A stretch of DNA of 64,000 bases from GAS188 sp963713805 (GTDB taxonomy: Bacteria; Pseudomonadota; Alphaproteobacteria; Rhizobiales; Beijerinckiaceae), in NCBI GenBank assembly GCA_963713805.1, contig CAVQNF010000039.1, positions 62,001 through 126,000 of the forward strand, given 5' to 3'. A model generated the notes under the pieces. That model was not told where the DNA came from. It worked only from the letters and a program-made list of their open reading frames with translations, and ran no database searches. Shown in pieces: positions 25,587 through 33,131 of this stretch (position 1 is the first letter of the stretch; the number at the start of each line of letters is the position of its first letter). Both the position numbers and the translations under genes were made by a program.

Positions 25587-25662
25587 CTCTCGGGCGCGCT
25601 CTTCGCGCGGGCACCCCTTGTAACAGCGAATCAGTGCAGAATGGCTGTCGTTCCGTGAGGAG

Positions 25663-25696
25663 CGGCCTGCCCCGGGTGGCCACCCGGGGCAGGCCG
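25663..25696. repeat. Perfect 34-bp palindrome
   Basis: Two 17-bp arms meet without a spacer at 25679/25680; the inner part reads CCCCGGGTGG/CCACCCGGGG. It lies between rpsP and the IS110 transposase gene. It lacks a following T run, so it is not a standard terminator. It could be part of the IS end, of its guide RNA, or the target site of the element. Confidence 0.8.
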
Positions 25697-25820
25697 GCCG
25701 GTCGTTGGATCGTGGGCACCCGAGCCTCGAGGGCTGGGGAAGAAGCAGGATCACGACCGGCCTCTTCTTCGGACCCGGATAGTTGCCGGAACTTCAGGTT
25801 CGTTTAACAAGGCAGGGTCG

Positions 25821-26820
25821 ATGAAGCGCACTCATTCTACCACGAAAAAGCAGGCAGGAAAGCTTGGCAAGGCCATGGCCAAGTCTTTGAATGTTGGCGG
25901 TGTCGATGTCGGAAAATTCGAACTCGATGCGGCCATTGACGGAATCTCGAGCAAACCGCTGCGGCAGAAAAATACGCCGCAAGGTCGTGCTGCGATCATC
26001 GCCTTCTTCATCGAGTACGGCGTTGAACGAGTTCGGCATCGAAGCGAGCGGCAGTTATGAGTTCGAGATGGTCGATGCCATGCGTGAAGCCGGCCTCAAG
26101 GTCACCGTCTTCCAGCCCGCTCAGGTGCGAGCCTACGCCAGGTTCCGCAAGCTGCGGGCCAAGACCGACCCGATCGATGCGGCGCTGATCGCCAAGTGCA
26201 CCGCAGCTCGGGGAGAGGAGCTCGACACCCCCGATCCGCGTCTTCCTCCCTTGGCTGAGCGTCTGACCTTCATCGATCAGATCGCAGAGGACATTGGCCG
26301 GTTACGCACCCGGCTCGACCGCTTTCGCGACGAGCGGCTCATCGGCACGATCAAGGACGAGATCGCCAGGTTGACCAAGCTGCAAAAGGCCGAACGCACA
26401 AGCCTGCGCAAGGAGGTGCGTGCTCATCCCGATCTGCTCAAAAGATATCGCCTCCTGATCTCGATCGAAGGCCTTGGCGACCCCACCGCACTCACCTTGC
26501 TCATCCGTATGCCCGAGCTCGGCCATTTGACCCGTGAGGAAGCGGCCTCCCTGGCCGGAATGGCCCCCTTCACTCAACAATCCGGGCGATGGATAGGAAA
26601 GGCCCGTGTCGCAGGCGGTCGCTCACGGGTCGGAAAGGCCCTGTTCGCCGCCGCTCAAGCAGCCTCGCAGAGATGGAACAAGGCTCTCGTCGCCCTCTAT
26701 CAACGCCTTACCGAAAGCGGAAAACACCACAGCGTTGCCGTCGTCGCCTGCGCCCGCAAGCTCGTCGTCTATGCAAACACCGTCCTCGAAAGAGGCACCC
26801 CCTGGCTCATGCAAGACTGA
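25821..26820 (+). CDS. IS110-family transposase (DEDD/RuvC-like), one frame break
   Basis: Recombinase of about 330 residues. The N-terminal RuvC-like DEDD domain has the first Asp in VGGVDVGKFEL, Glu in GIEASGSYE and Asp in KTDPIDAALIAK. After a coiled linker comes the C-terminal Transposase_20 domain (ISIEGLGDPTALTLLI, EAASLAGMAPFTQQSG with the candidate catalytic Ser, and GRSRVGKALFAAAQ). At about 26035 one extra base separates GVERV from GIEASG; whether this is an error or inactivation cannot be decided. Bases 25805-25820 give a weak ribosome site. Confidence 0.88.
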
Positions 26821-26865
26821 TAGTTGCTTCTGCCGCTTCGGCGGGAGAAGGTGGGGCGGTGTGCG

Positions 26866-28303
26866 CTAAAACCTCAACTCGCAGCCCGCCCGAGATCGAG
26901 TGCTCCTGCAAACGCTGGCCGAGGCGGCCGTCGTAATCGACGAAGACCTTGGCGTCGGGTGAAAGCTCCATGCTGAAGCCTGCGCCCACGAGCGCGGCGT
27001 CGCGGCCGAAGGCGATGCCGGTCGCCGAGAAGCCGCTTCCCGCAACGCCGACGAGCGATGCCGTGATCTTTTGCGAGGCGTCGAGGAATTCGTGGCTCCA
27101 GCCGAGACGAAGCTCGGGAATGAGCGTGCCGTTCGCCGTCGCGATGCGCGAGGTGAGGCGAACGCCGAGCGTCGTCTGGAAGGAGTTGCCGTCGGCCGCG
27201 TTCACGGAAAGCGCGCCGAAGCCGCCCGTCTCGCTGAAGCGTGAGAGATGCGCGTTCACGTAATCGAGCGCCGCGTAAGGCGTGACGGAGACATTCATGC
27301 TCGCCGCCGGAACGCCCCAATGATAGCCAGCCTCGGCATGGCCCTGATAGCTCTGGCCAGAAGGTGAGGAGGTCGCGTCGCCCGGAAGCCCGAAGGGCGT
27401 GAGCAGGCGCGCGGTGCCGAACTCGTTGAAGCTCACGACGGCGCTTCCGAGCGCGTACCACGGCCCGCCGGCCCATCCCGCGTAAGCGGCGCCCTGATAC
27501 GAATTCACATTGGTGCTCGAGCCGTCCTTGAACTTCGCCGAGGATGCCACGTAAGTCGCAACGACACCGGCCACGATGCCGTTGTCGAGGCGCCAATCGA
27601 CGCCGGCGATGAGCGGGGCCGCGCGGTTGATGTCGTAACCGACGCCGGCGCCCGAAGAAGGAGCCGTGGCGCTGCCGAACTGATCCACGCCGCGCGCCCA
27701 GATATTGGCGTTGCCGAAGGAGAAGCCCGCGACTGCCTTCTGGCCCGCGCCGACAGCTGCGCCCTCACCGAGCGCGCCGCCGCTCGCGACGACCCGAGAT
27801 GCTTTGCGTCGGCGAGAGCACGATGCGCCCGCCGGTGAAATTGAGCACGTCGGCGTTGGCATTGACGTTCATATCACTCGCGTTGATCGTGCCAGCGTTG
27901 GTGATGCCGCTGGAGACGGTGCTCCCGGTAATGTTGATGCTCGTGGCGAAATTGCTGTTCGCCCCATTGGCGGTGATCGTGCCCGTATTGGTGATCCCAC
28001 CACCGATCGTGCTGTTGGTCACCGAGAGCGCTACTGTCCCGGTGCCGACCAGCGTCCCCGGGCTGATCGTGCCCGCATTGGCGACGGCGCCCCGTGACGG
28101 TCGAGCCGTTGATCACGATCGAGGTGGTGGCGTTGCCGGCGGGGATTCGTGACGGTCGCCACGGTCTGGTTCGTGATCGTCTGCCCCGCTTGCGCCGGCG
28201 TGGCGAGAAGCAGCGCCGCGATCGAGGTGCCGGCGAGCAACGAGGAGGCGACGAGGCGCAAAAGGCGGCCACGGCTTGTCGGGTCCAGCGGCAAATTTGG
28301 CAC
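26866..28303 (-). CDS. Autotransporter with very short passenger, several frame breaks
   Basis: Type V secreted outer-membrane protein. From 28303: a signal peptide with a long hydrophobic core ending in ATPAQA, a short passenger with repeats (GGGITNTGTITANG, SSGITNAGTINAS; roughly 110 residues), then a ~280-residue beta-barrel (GFSFGNANIWARGVDQFG to SISGGLRVE). Frames change at about 28150, 28090 and 27790. At 26872 removal of one G gives the canonical terminal Phe and a TAG stop (VEF); as written, the frame runs on into the IS and stops at 26807. Passengers normally span hundreds of residues, so a repeat collapse in assembly is possible. Confidence 0.78.
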
Positions 28304-28876
28304 GAGAAGCCCCTTTCGAGTCGAGACAGATGAGCGTTCCGCTCTTGGACTTGATTAGCGCTGGCGCCTCACGACGTAAAGCTAAGAGCCAATTATACGC
28401 GAAGATTTTTCCAAACGGGCCGCGCGCTTCCCGGCGCTTCCCTCTCCGGCGCGACAGCGCGGCGAGAGGGCGCGAGTAGGTAAGTTACGCGGCGAGGCCG
28501 CGAGCGCTACGAGCACGCAAAGAGCGTCCCAGGATAAATGGACCAGCGCTCATGTCCCCCTCCCCCCGCGACGAAGTCGCGGTGGGGAGGGTTCGGGTGG
28601 GGGGCGGTCAAGATAGGCGCGTATGCGGTCTCGCTTGCGCCGGCATCGTCTCGGGACGACGCTAATGGTCATCGTTGTCGAAGCGGCACCGCCCCCCACC
28701 CGTACCCTCCCCGCCACTTCGTGGGGGGAGGGGGTCCCCCGGCGCGGGCGCGTTATTTCAAGAGAGCGAGCCTTGGAAATGCGCATTCGTCGCCCCGACA
28801 GAAAGGATTTCGGTGACAGTGCACTTAATTCGACAATCACCGTGGCCGAAGGGAGAGCTTTAAATTAAGTGCACTG
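28304..28876. other. Repeat-rich intergenic region
   Basis: About 570 bp between the starts/ends of the autotransporter and the FemAB-like gene, without coding potential. It holds a C/G-rich long inverted repeat (28556-28734) and the left arm of a 25-bp inverted repeat (28806-28887). Confidence 0.6.
28556..28734. repeat. C/G-rich long inverted repeat pair
   Basis: Left arm 28556-28608 and right arm 28688-28734 are nearly complementary over ~47 bp, differing mainly in small gaps around a GACGAAGTC core; the spacer is 79 bp. Arms begin CCCCCTCCCCCCGCG. This resembles C-rich intergenic repeats seen in many alphaproteobacteria, here as two opposed copies. Confidence 0.75.
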
Positions 28877-28887
28877 TCACCGAAATC
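28806..28887. repeat. 25-bp perfect inverted repeat overlapping a stop codon
   Basis: Arms at 28806-28830 and 28863-28887 are exactly complementary (core GGTGACAGTGCACTTAATT), with a 32-bp loop. The right arm contains the last three codons and TGA of the FemAB-like gene (minus). No T run follows. Function may be mRNA 3'-end protection or a mobile palindromic unit. Confidence 0.8.
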
Positions 28888-30130
28888 TCCAGCCGCGCGA
28901 CTGGACGGCGCGGCCGAGATCCTCATCCAATGAGGTCCACGAGATGCGCTTCGCCAGGAAGGCCGCGAGCATCTGGATCAGCGGATTGCGGTAGCGGAAG
29001 AAGTTGCTGAGCGGCACCAATTCGTGTCCGACGTCGAGCTTGGCGCGGTAGCCGGTCTGGCCGCTCTGCACTTCCTCCGCCCCGGCCGCGATCGCAAAGC
29101 GCATGAACTCTTCCCAGAGGCGGAAGTAGAGATAGGCCTTGCTGCCGAAGCCATAATCCAGGCCGATGAATTTGTTGATGGCGCGCTTGCCCTGCACGAT
29201 GGCGAGCATGAAGGCGACCGCCTTGCCGCTGGAGCGCTCGCGCAAGATGATGCACCGGCTCTGCGCTTCCCGGCTGACGATCTCCCAGAATGTCTCGGTC
29301 AGCCGCTCGAACCTCGTCGTCGCCCGCTCGTAAGTGTTCTGGAAAAGCCGCCAGATCTCGGCCAAGAGCCTAGGGTCCGGCATCGTGACGAGCTCGACCT
29401 CGACATCGACATGGTCGCGCGAAAGCCGCAGCTTCTTGCGCAGGTTATGGCGTCGATTTCCTGAAAGACGCGCGAGATAGGCCTCGAAGTCCGGGCCGAT
29501 GTTCGAGATCCGCGTGCCCGGGTAGCTCACCGCCTCGCACAAGCCCGCCTCGCGCGAAAGTGCACGCAAATCCGGCCAGGAGCTTTCCGGAAAGTCCTTC
29601 CACACGAGGCTCGCGGCGCCGCATTCCGCGGCCCGTTCCCAGAGAGCTCGCTGAAGCGTCGGCGCGACCTCGGCAAGTCTGACGCCCGGTGCGATGCCGA
29701 CCGTCCCCTCATCGGCGCAGGGGCAGCCGACGAACAGGGTCTTCTGGAAGCGCAAATGCCGTAAGAGCGGGCCGCCGAGGCTCAACGCCCGATCGACGAG
29801 GCGAGGCGCGATGAGCGAGATGGGCAGGACGGCCGTGAACACAGGCGCGATGGCGACGATCTCCGTGCCGCGCCGCACCACCGCGTAGCTGAAGCTGAAT
29901 TGCTCCTGAAGGCCCGATTGCTCCAAGGCCGCGTAGAGCCACAAGCCTTCGAGCGGTGGCGGAAAACAGCGCTGCCAAGCCTCGCCGGGTATGTCGTTCG
30001 ACGAGGCGCACCAGTGCACCCGCAACGGCTGAGGGACCGCGCCCACCTCGATGGGCTTGCGCGCCCCGGCCGTCGCGTCGCGTTCGAACTCGCCGCCGTA
30101 GCCGAGCTTCAAGGAGGAAGAATGTCTCAT
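28877..30130 (-). CDS. FemAB-like / GNAT-fold transferase (COG3146-type, peptidoglycan-related)
   Basis: A 417-residue cytosolic protein with two GNAT-like halves. Visible family features: LWLYAALEQSGL near the N terminus, LSLGGPLLRHLRF, NRRHNLRKKLR in the centre, and the C-terminal FIGLDYGFGSKAYLYFRLWEE block with QSGQTGYRAKLDVGHEL, typical of FemAB_like proteins annotated as peptidoglycan-branch or wax-ester-like transferases. Substrate unknown. The stop lies inside a 25-bp inverted repeat. Confidence 0.78.
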   Translation of the reverse strand: MRHSSSLKLGYGGEFERDATAGARKPIEVGAVPQPLRVHWCASSNDIPGEAWQRCFPPPLEGLWLYAALEQSGLQEQFSFSYAVVRRGTEIVAIAPVFTAVLPISLIAPRLVDRALSLGGPLLRHLRFQKTLFVGCPCADEGTVGIAPGVRLAEVAPTLQRALWERAAECGAASLVWKDFPESSWPDLRALSREAGLCEAVSYPGTRISNIGPDFEAYLARLSGNRRHNLRKKLRLSRDHVDVEVELVTMPDPRLLAEIWRLFQNTYERATTRFERLTETFWEIVSREAQSRCIILRERSSGKAVAFMLAIVQGKRAINKFIGLDYGFGSKAYLYFRLWEEFMRFAIAAGAEEVQSGQTGYRAKLDVGHELVPLSNFFRYRNPLIQMLAAFLAKRISWTSLDEDLGRAVQSRGWRFR

Positions 30131-30335
30131 GCGTGCCCCCGCGCGACCTCGTCCAAGTCAATCGCCTGGCCCTGCCGATCACGCGCCAAGCTCAATAGCC
30201 CGAGCATGAGCCTACCGCAAAATCGCGGCCGGAATGATCGGCGGGGTTCGAAATTCAAGAGGCAACGCGCTTGGCCCCCTTCCTCTCGAAGATGCCATCC
30301 CCGAGCGCCGCAAGGGCGTTGCGCAGGCCGCTCCC

Positions 30336-31157
30336 TCAGGCTTCATCGAGCGTCCGGATGAAGGTGTCGAAGATGCGCCTGAGCGAGATCGCGGCCGTCG
30401 CTCCCATGCGCTTCGTCTCGTTATGGCTCGGTACCGCGCCTTCGAGACCCGCGCCCAGATTGGTCACGGCGCAGACCGCCGCGACCTTGAGGCCGTAGTG
30501 CCTGGCGATGATGGTCTCCGGCACGATCGACATGCCGACGATGTCGGCGCCGAGCATCGTCGCCACGCGGATTTCCGCCGGCGTCTCGAAGCTCGGACCC
30601 GGCATGAACATATAGACGCTGTCGTGCAGAAGCGCGCCTTGGCTCGTCGCCGCCCGTTTCAAGCGGTGGCGCAAGGTCGCGTCATAGGCATCGTTCATCG
30701 GAACGAAGCGGGCATCGCCCTGCTCGTTGAGCAAGGGATTGACCCCGGTCACATTGATATGGTCGGTGACGATGGCGAGCGAGCCCGCGCGCATCGTGGG
30801 CTTCACGGAGCCGACCGAGCTCGTCAGCACGACGGAATGCGCGCCGAGCCGCAACAGCACCTCGATCGGCGTGCGCATGCCCTGGGCGTCCCCGGTTTCG
30901 TAATAATGGGAGCGTCCCTGAAGGACCGCCACGCGCAGCCGCCCGATATTGCCGATGATGAGGTGTCTCGCATGGCCCGAGACGAAGGCTTGTGGAAATC
31001 CCGGCAATTCATCGTACGGCACATCGAGCGAATTCTCGATTTCCTTGGTGATGTTGGTCAATCCGGTGCCGGTCACGATGCCGATATCGACCGATGTCTC
31101 GAGGCCGCGGTTGCGGAGGAGCTCCATCACTCTTTCGGGGTCTTGGCCGGAATACAT
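30336..31157 (-). CDS. punA: Purine nucleoside phosphorylase (inosine/guanosine type)
   Basis: Phosphorolytic cleavage of inosine/guanosine in purine salvage. 273 residues. Motifs: IVTGTGL (phosphate loop), GHARHLIIG, VAVLQGRSHYYETG, YMFMPGPSFETPAEIR, VGMSIVPETIIARHYG, VCAVTNLGAGLE. The start ATG at 31157 has GGAGG 7 bp upstream. It is downstream of cdd on the same strand (275-bp gap that holds a tandem repeat), so the two may form a nucleoside-salvage unit. Confidence 0.92.
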   Translation of the reverse strand: MYSGQDPERVMELLRNRGLETSVDIGIVTGTGLTNITKEIENSLDVPYDELPGFPQAFVSGHARHLIIGNIGRLRVAVLQGRSHYYETGDAQGMRTPIEVLLRLGAHSVVLTSSVGSVKPTMRAGSLAIVTDHINVTGVNPLLNEQGDARFVPMNDAYDATLRHRLKRAATSQGALLHDSVYMFMPGPSFETPAEIRVATMLGADIVGMSIVPETIIARHYGLKVAAVCAVTNLGAGLEGAVPSHNETKRMGATAAISLRRIFDTFIRTLDEA

Positions 31158-31169
31158 TGCAAGCCTCCG

Positions 31170-31250
31170 TTGGCAGCCCTCTCTTGCCAAACCTTCTTGG
31201 CAACCCTCTTGGCAAACCCTCTTGGCAACCCCTCTTGGCAACCCTTTCTT
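31170..31250. repeat. Tandem repeats (12-14 bp) in the punA leader
   Basis: Four to five copies of CTTGGCAACCCT-like units (on the minus strand AGGGTTGCCAAG), spaced 12-14 bp, directly upstream of the punA ribosome site. The TTGGCAA/TTGCCAA core is partly palindromic. Possibly multiple binding sites for a regulator. Confidence 0.7.
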
Positions 31251-31431
31251 GCGCCCGATCGGCGAGACGGCGGCCTGTGACATGAGCGCGCTGCCGGCGC
31301 GATGCCAACGCAGCGATTCGCATTCCAGTGATGTGTCACACACCACAAAACAAGGAAAGCTTCCAGTGCTTTGGGCCTGCGCCTCGACGTCCCGGGGCGA
31401 CCGCCGCGAGCGCGAGATCTCGGCAGCCGCC

Positions 31432-31878
31432 TCAATCCCCTCTTGCGAGATGCTCCGGACCGAAGGAAGCCGGCAGCAATGCGTCGACGGAATAGGTGGT
31501 GCGCGCTCGCCTCGGCGTGACGCAATGGACCATCACGTCCGGCCCGGCGAATTCGCGCAAGCGCTGCCGGCAGGCTCCGCAAGGCGTGACGATCTTTCCG
31601 GCCCCGCCGACGACGAGAAATTCCGCGATGCGCTTGTGGCCCGCGGCCACCATCGCCGCGATCGCACCCGCCTCGGCGCAGGTGACGATCGGATAAGAGG
31701 CGTTCTCGACATTGCAGCCCGCGAACACGCGGCCTTCGCGCGAGCGCAAGGCCGCCCCGACCGGGAAGCGCGAATAGGGTACATAGGCATTGGCGCGTGC
31801 CGCCATCGCGGCGTCGAACAAGGCCCTCACCATTTCATCAGGCTTTGGGCTTGATCTCGCAGTTGGCGCGCGGGGCAT
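31432..31878 (-). CDS. cdd: Cytidine deaminase
   Basis: Hydrolytic deamination of cytidine/deoxycytidine in pyrimidine salvage. About 148 residues. Zinc site: CAEAGAIAAM (Cys and catalytic Glu) and TPCGACRQRL (two Cys), the arrangement of the homotetrameric class; FAGCNVENASYP is the substrate loop. The start is taken at 31878 (MPRAPTARSS); ATG 31833 is an alternative with a shorter N terminus. It precedes punA on the same strand. Confidence 0.92.
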   Translation of the reverse strand: MPRAPTARSSPKPDEMVRALFDAAMAARANAYVPYSRFPVGAALRSREGRVFAGCNVENASYPIVTCAEAGAIAAMVAAGHKRIAEFLVVGGAGKIVTPCGACRQRLREFAGPDVMVHCVTPRRARTTYSVDALLPASFGPEHLARGD

Positions 31879-31977
31879 GCGGATACCGATCCTGATTTTC
31901 TGACCGCCTCGCGCATGGCCGACGGCGCGCGGCGCGCTCAACCTAAAGCAAAGCCGCGACGCGACAAATTCCCAGGA

Positions 31978-32025
31978 GGCCTGGTGGTGGCCTGGTGGTG
32001 GCCTGGTGGTGGCGGTGGAGGCCTG
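31978..32025. repeat. GGCCTGGTGGT tandem repeat
   Basis: Three direct copies of the 11-bp unit GGCCTGGTGGT and flanking partial units, between the divergent cdd and the membrane-protein gene. Function unknown; slippage-prone. Confidence 0.75.
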
Positions 32026-32057
32026 ACCGCGCCTTGACGCGTTTTGCGATCCGGCTT

Positions 32058-32074
32058 ACTTTGCAATGCAAAGT
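32058..32074. promoter_or_regulatory. Operator-like palindrome upstream of the membrane protein-regulator-uppS operon
   Basis: A 17-bp palindrome ACTTTGCAATGCAAAGT (two 8-bp arms around one base), 27 bp before ATG 32101. The 15-bp core recurs exactly at 33117-33131 in the same operon. It is a likely binding site for the winged-helix protein encoded at 32702. Confidence 0.65.
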
Positions 32075-32100
32075 TAACCCGATGGAACCCGCCAGAACCC

Positions 32101-32718
32101 ATGCAAGACCTTGACCGCGCCCTGGCCGAGATAACGGCGATTCGCGCCCAAATGGCGCGGGGCACCGAGTTTCGCGGCTATGGCCCCATCACGGTCGCCG
32201 CGACGGGCGCGCTCGCGTTGATGACCGCCGCGCTGCAAGCAGCAATCGCCCCTGATCCTTCGCGACAAATCTTCGCCTACCTCGCGCTCTGGGTTTCGGC
32301 CGCTTTGGTTTCCAGCCTTTTGGTCGGCATCGAGATGATCGCGCGCTCACGGCGTCTGCATCAAGGACTCGCCGACGAGATGGTCTATTCGGCGATCGAG
32401 AAATTCATGCCCGCTTGCGTCGCCGGCATGCTGGTCACCATCATCCTGATCCGCTTTGCACCCGACACTCTCTCTTTGTTGCCGGGTCTGTGGCAGGTCA
32501 TCTTCAGCCTCGGCGTCTTCGCCTCCTGCCCTTCGCTGCCGCGCCCCATCTTCGCGGTCGGGATGTGGTATCTCATCGCCGGGCTGGTGAATCTCGCCTT
32601 GCCGGGCGAGGGCTATGCCTTCTCTCCCTTGGCGATGGGAGTGCCCTTTGCGGTCGGGCAGACGCTGGTCGCCGCCATCCTCCATCGCAGCATCGCGGAG
32701 CATGATGAGCAAGCCTAA
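32101..32718 (+). CDS. Integral membrane protein of unknown function
   Basis: A 205-residue protein with an N-terminal amphipathic helix (MQDLDRALAEITAIRAQMA) and about six hydrophobic segments (residues ~30-50, 60-85, 108-130, 138-160, 165-200). No domain recognised beyond a general membrane protein. Its 3' end overlaps the start of the winged-helix regulator by 17 bp, so the pair is translationally coupled and may act as sensor/partner and regulator. Confidence 0.8.
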   Translation: MQDLDRALAEITAIRAQMARGTEFRGYGPITVAATGALALMTAALQAAIAPDPSRQIFAYLALWVSAALVSSLLVGIEMIARSRRLHQGLADEMVYSAIEKFMPACVAGMLVTIILIRFAPDTLSLLPGLWQVIFSLGVFASCPSLPRPIFAVGMWYLIAGLVNLALPGEGYAFSPLAMGVPFAVGQTLVAAILHRSIAEHDEQA

Positions 32719-33094
32719 TCCAAGAGCGGCGCGGGCCGGGCGCTTCGCCTATGACGGGCTCGACCGCGTCATCCATGAAAAGGCGCGATTGAGCGTGCTG
32801 ACATCGCTCGTCGCTCATCCAAAGGGGCTCGTCTTCGGCGAGCTCAAGCGCCTGTGCGCGCTCACCGACGGCAATCTGAGCCGGCATCTCCAGGTGCTTC
32901 ACGAGGCGAGCCTTGTCGAGGTCCAGAAAGGCTATGAGCGCAATCGGCCCCAAACCATCTGCCGCATCACGCCTTCGGGCCAGCAACGCTATCTCGACTA
33001 TCTTTCGGTGCTCGAGCAAGTGGTCCGTGACGCGGCAAGCGCCGCGAAGACTGGTTCGGCCGTTGTCGGCTCGCGCGACCTCAAGCCCGCCTGA
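32702..33094 (+). CDS. Winged-helix transcriptional regulator (MarR/PadR-like, HTH_34 type)
   Basis: A 130-residue DNA-binding protein: RLSVLTSLVAHPKGLVF, recognition region FGELKRLCALTDGNLSRHLQ, wing EVQKGYERNRPQTICRITPS, then a C-terminal helix for dimerisation. The start is ATG 32702 or 32705, overlapping the upstream gene. The ACTTTGCA-type palindrome before the operon and again at the uppS start fits an autoregulated repressor. Confidence 0.87.
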   Translation: MMSKPNPRAARAGRFAYDGLDRVIHEKARLSVLTSLVAHPKGLVFGELKRLCALTDGNLSRHLQVLHEASLVEVQKGYERNRPQTICRITPSGQQRYLDYLSVLEQVVRDAASAAKTGSAVVGSRDLKPA

Positions 33095-33116
33095 AGCGAA
33101 TTTTTTTGCCTGGGAG

Positions 33117-33131
33117 CTTTGCAATGCAAAG
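33117..33131 (+). promoter_or_regulatory. Second copy of the palindrome, enclosing the uppS start codon
   Basis: CTTTGCAATGCAAAG, identical in its 15 bp to the core of the site at 32058-32074. The ATG of uppS (33124) is the centre of this palindrome, and the ribosome site GGGAG lies directly before it. Protein binding here would block transcription through, or initiation at, uppS. Confidence 0.65.

Larger units (their letters stand above)
25600..26866 (+). mobile_element. IS110-family insertion sequence (ends approximate)
   Basis: The element holds one transposase gene with a ~230-bp noncoding stretch on its left. IS110-type elements lack terminal inverted repeats and create no long target duplication, so the exact ends cannot be read here. 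In the IS110 subgroup the guide (bridge) RNA is encoded in the left noncoding end, here within about 25600-25820. The right end must lie between the transposase stop (26820) and the end of the autotransporter gene (26866). Confidence 0.65.

Noticed and set aside
26020..26050. Programmed frameshift in the IS110 transposase
   Set aside because: No slippery heptamer or downstream structure seen, and IS110 transposases are normally one frame; other genes nearby show the same kind of indel.
26807..26880. Autotransporter truncated by the IS insertion
   Set aside because: Deleting one base at 26872 restores the standard terminal Phe and stop before the IS, which is the simpler explanation.
31170..31250. 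punA leader repeats considered as a small CRISPR
   Set aside because: Units of 12-14 bp follow each other without spacers.
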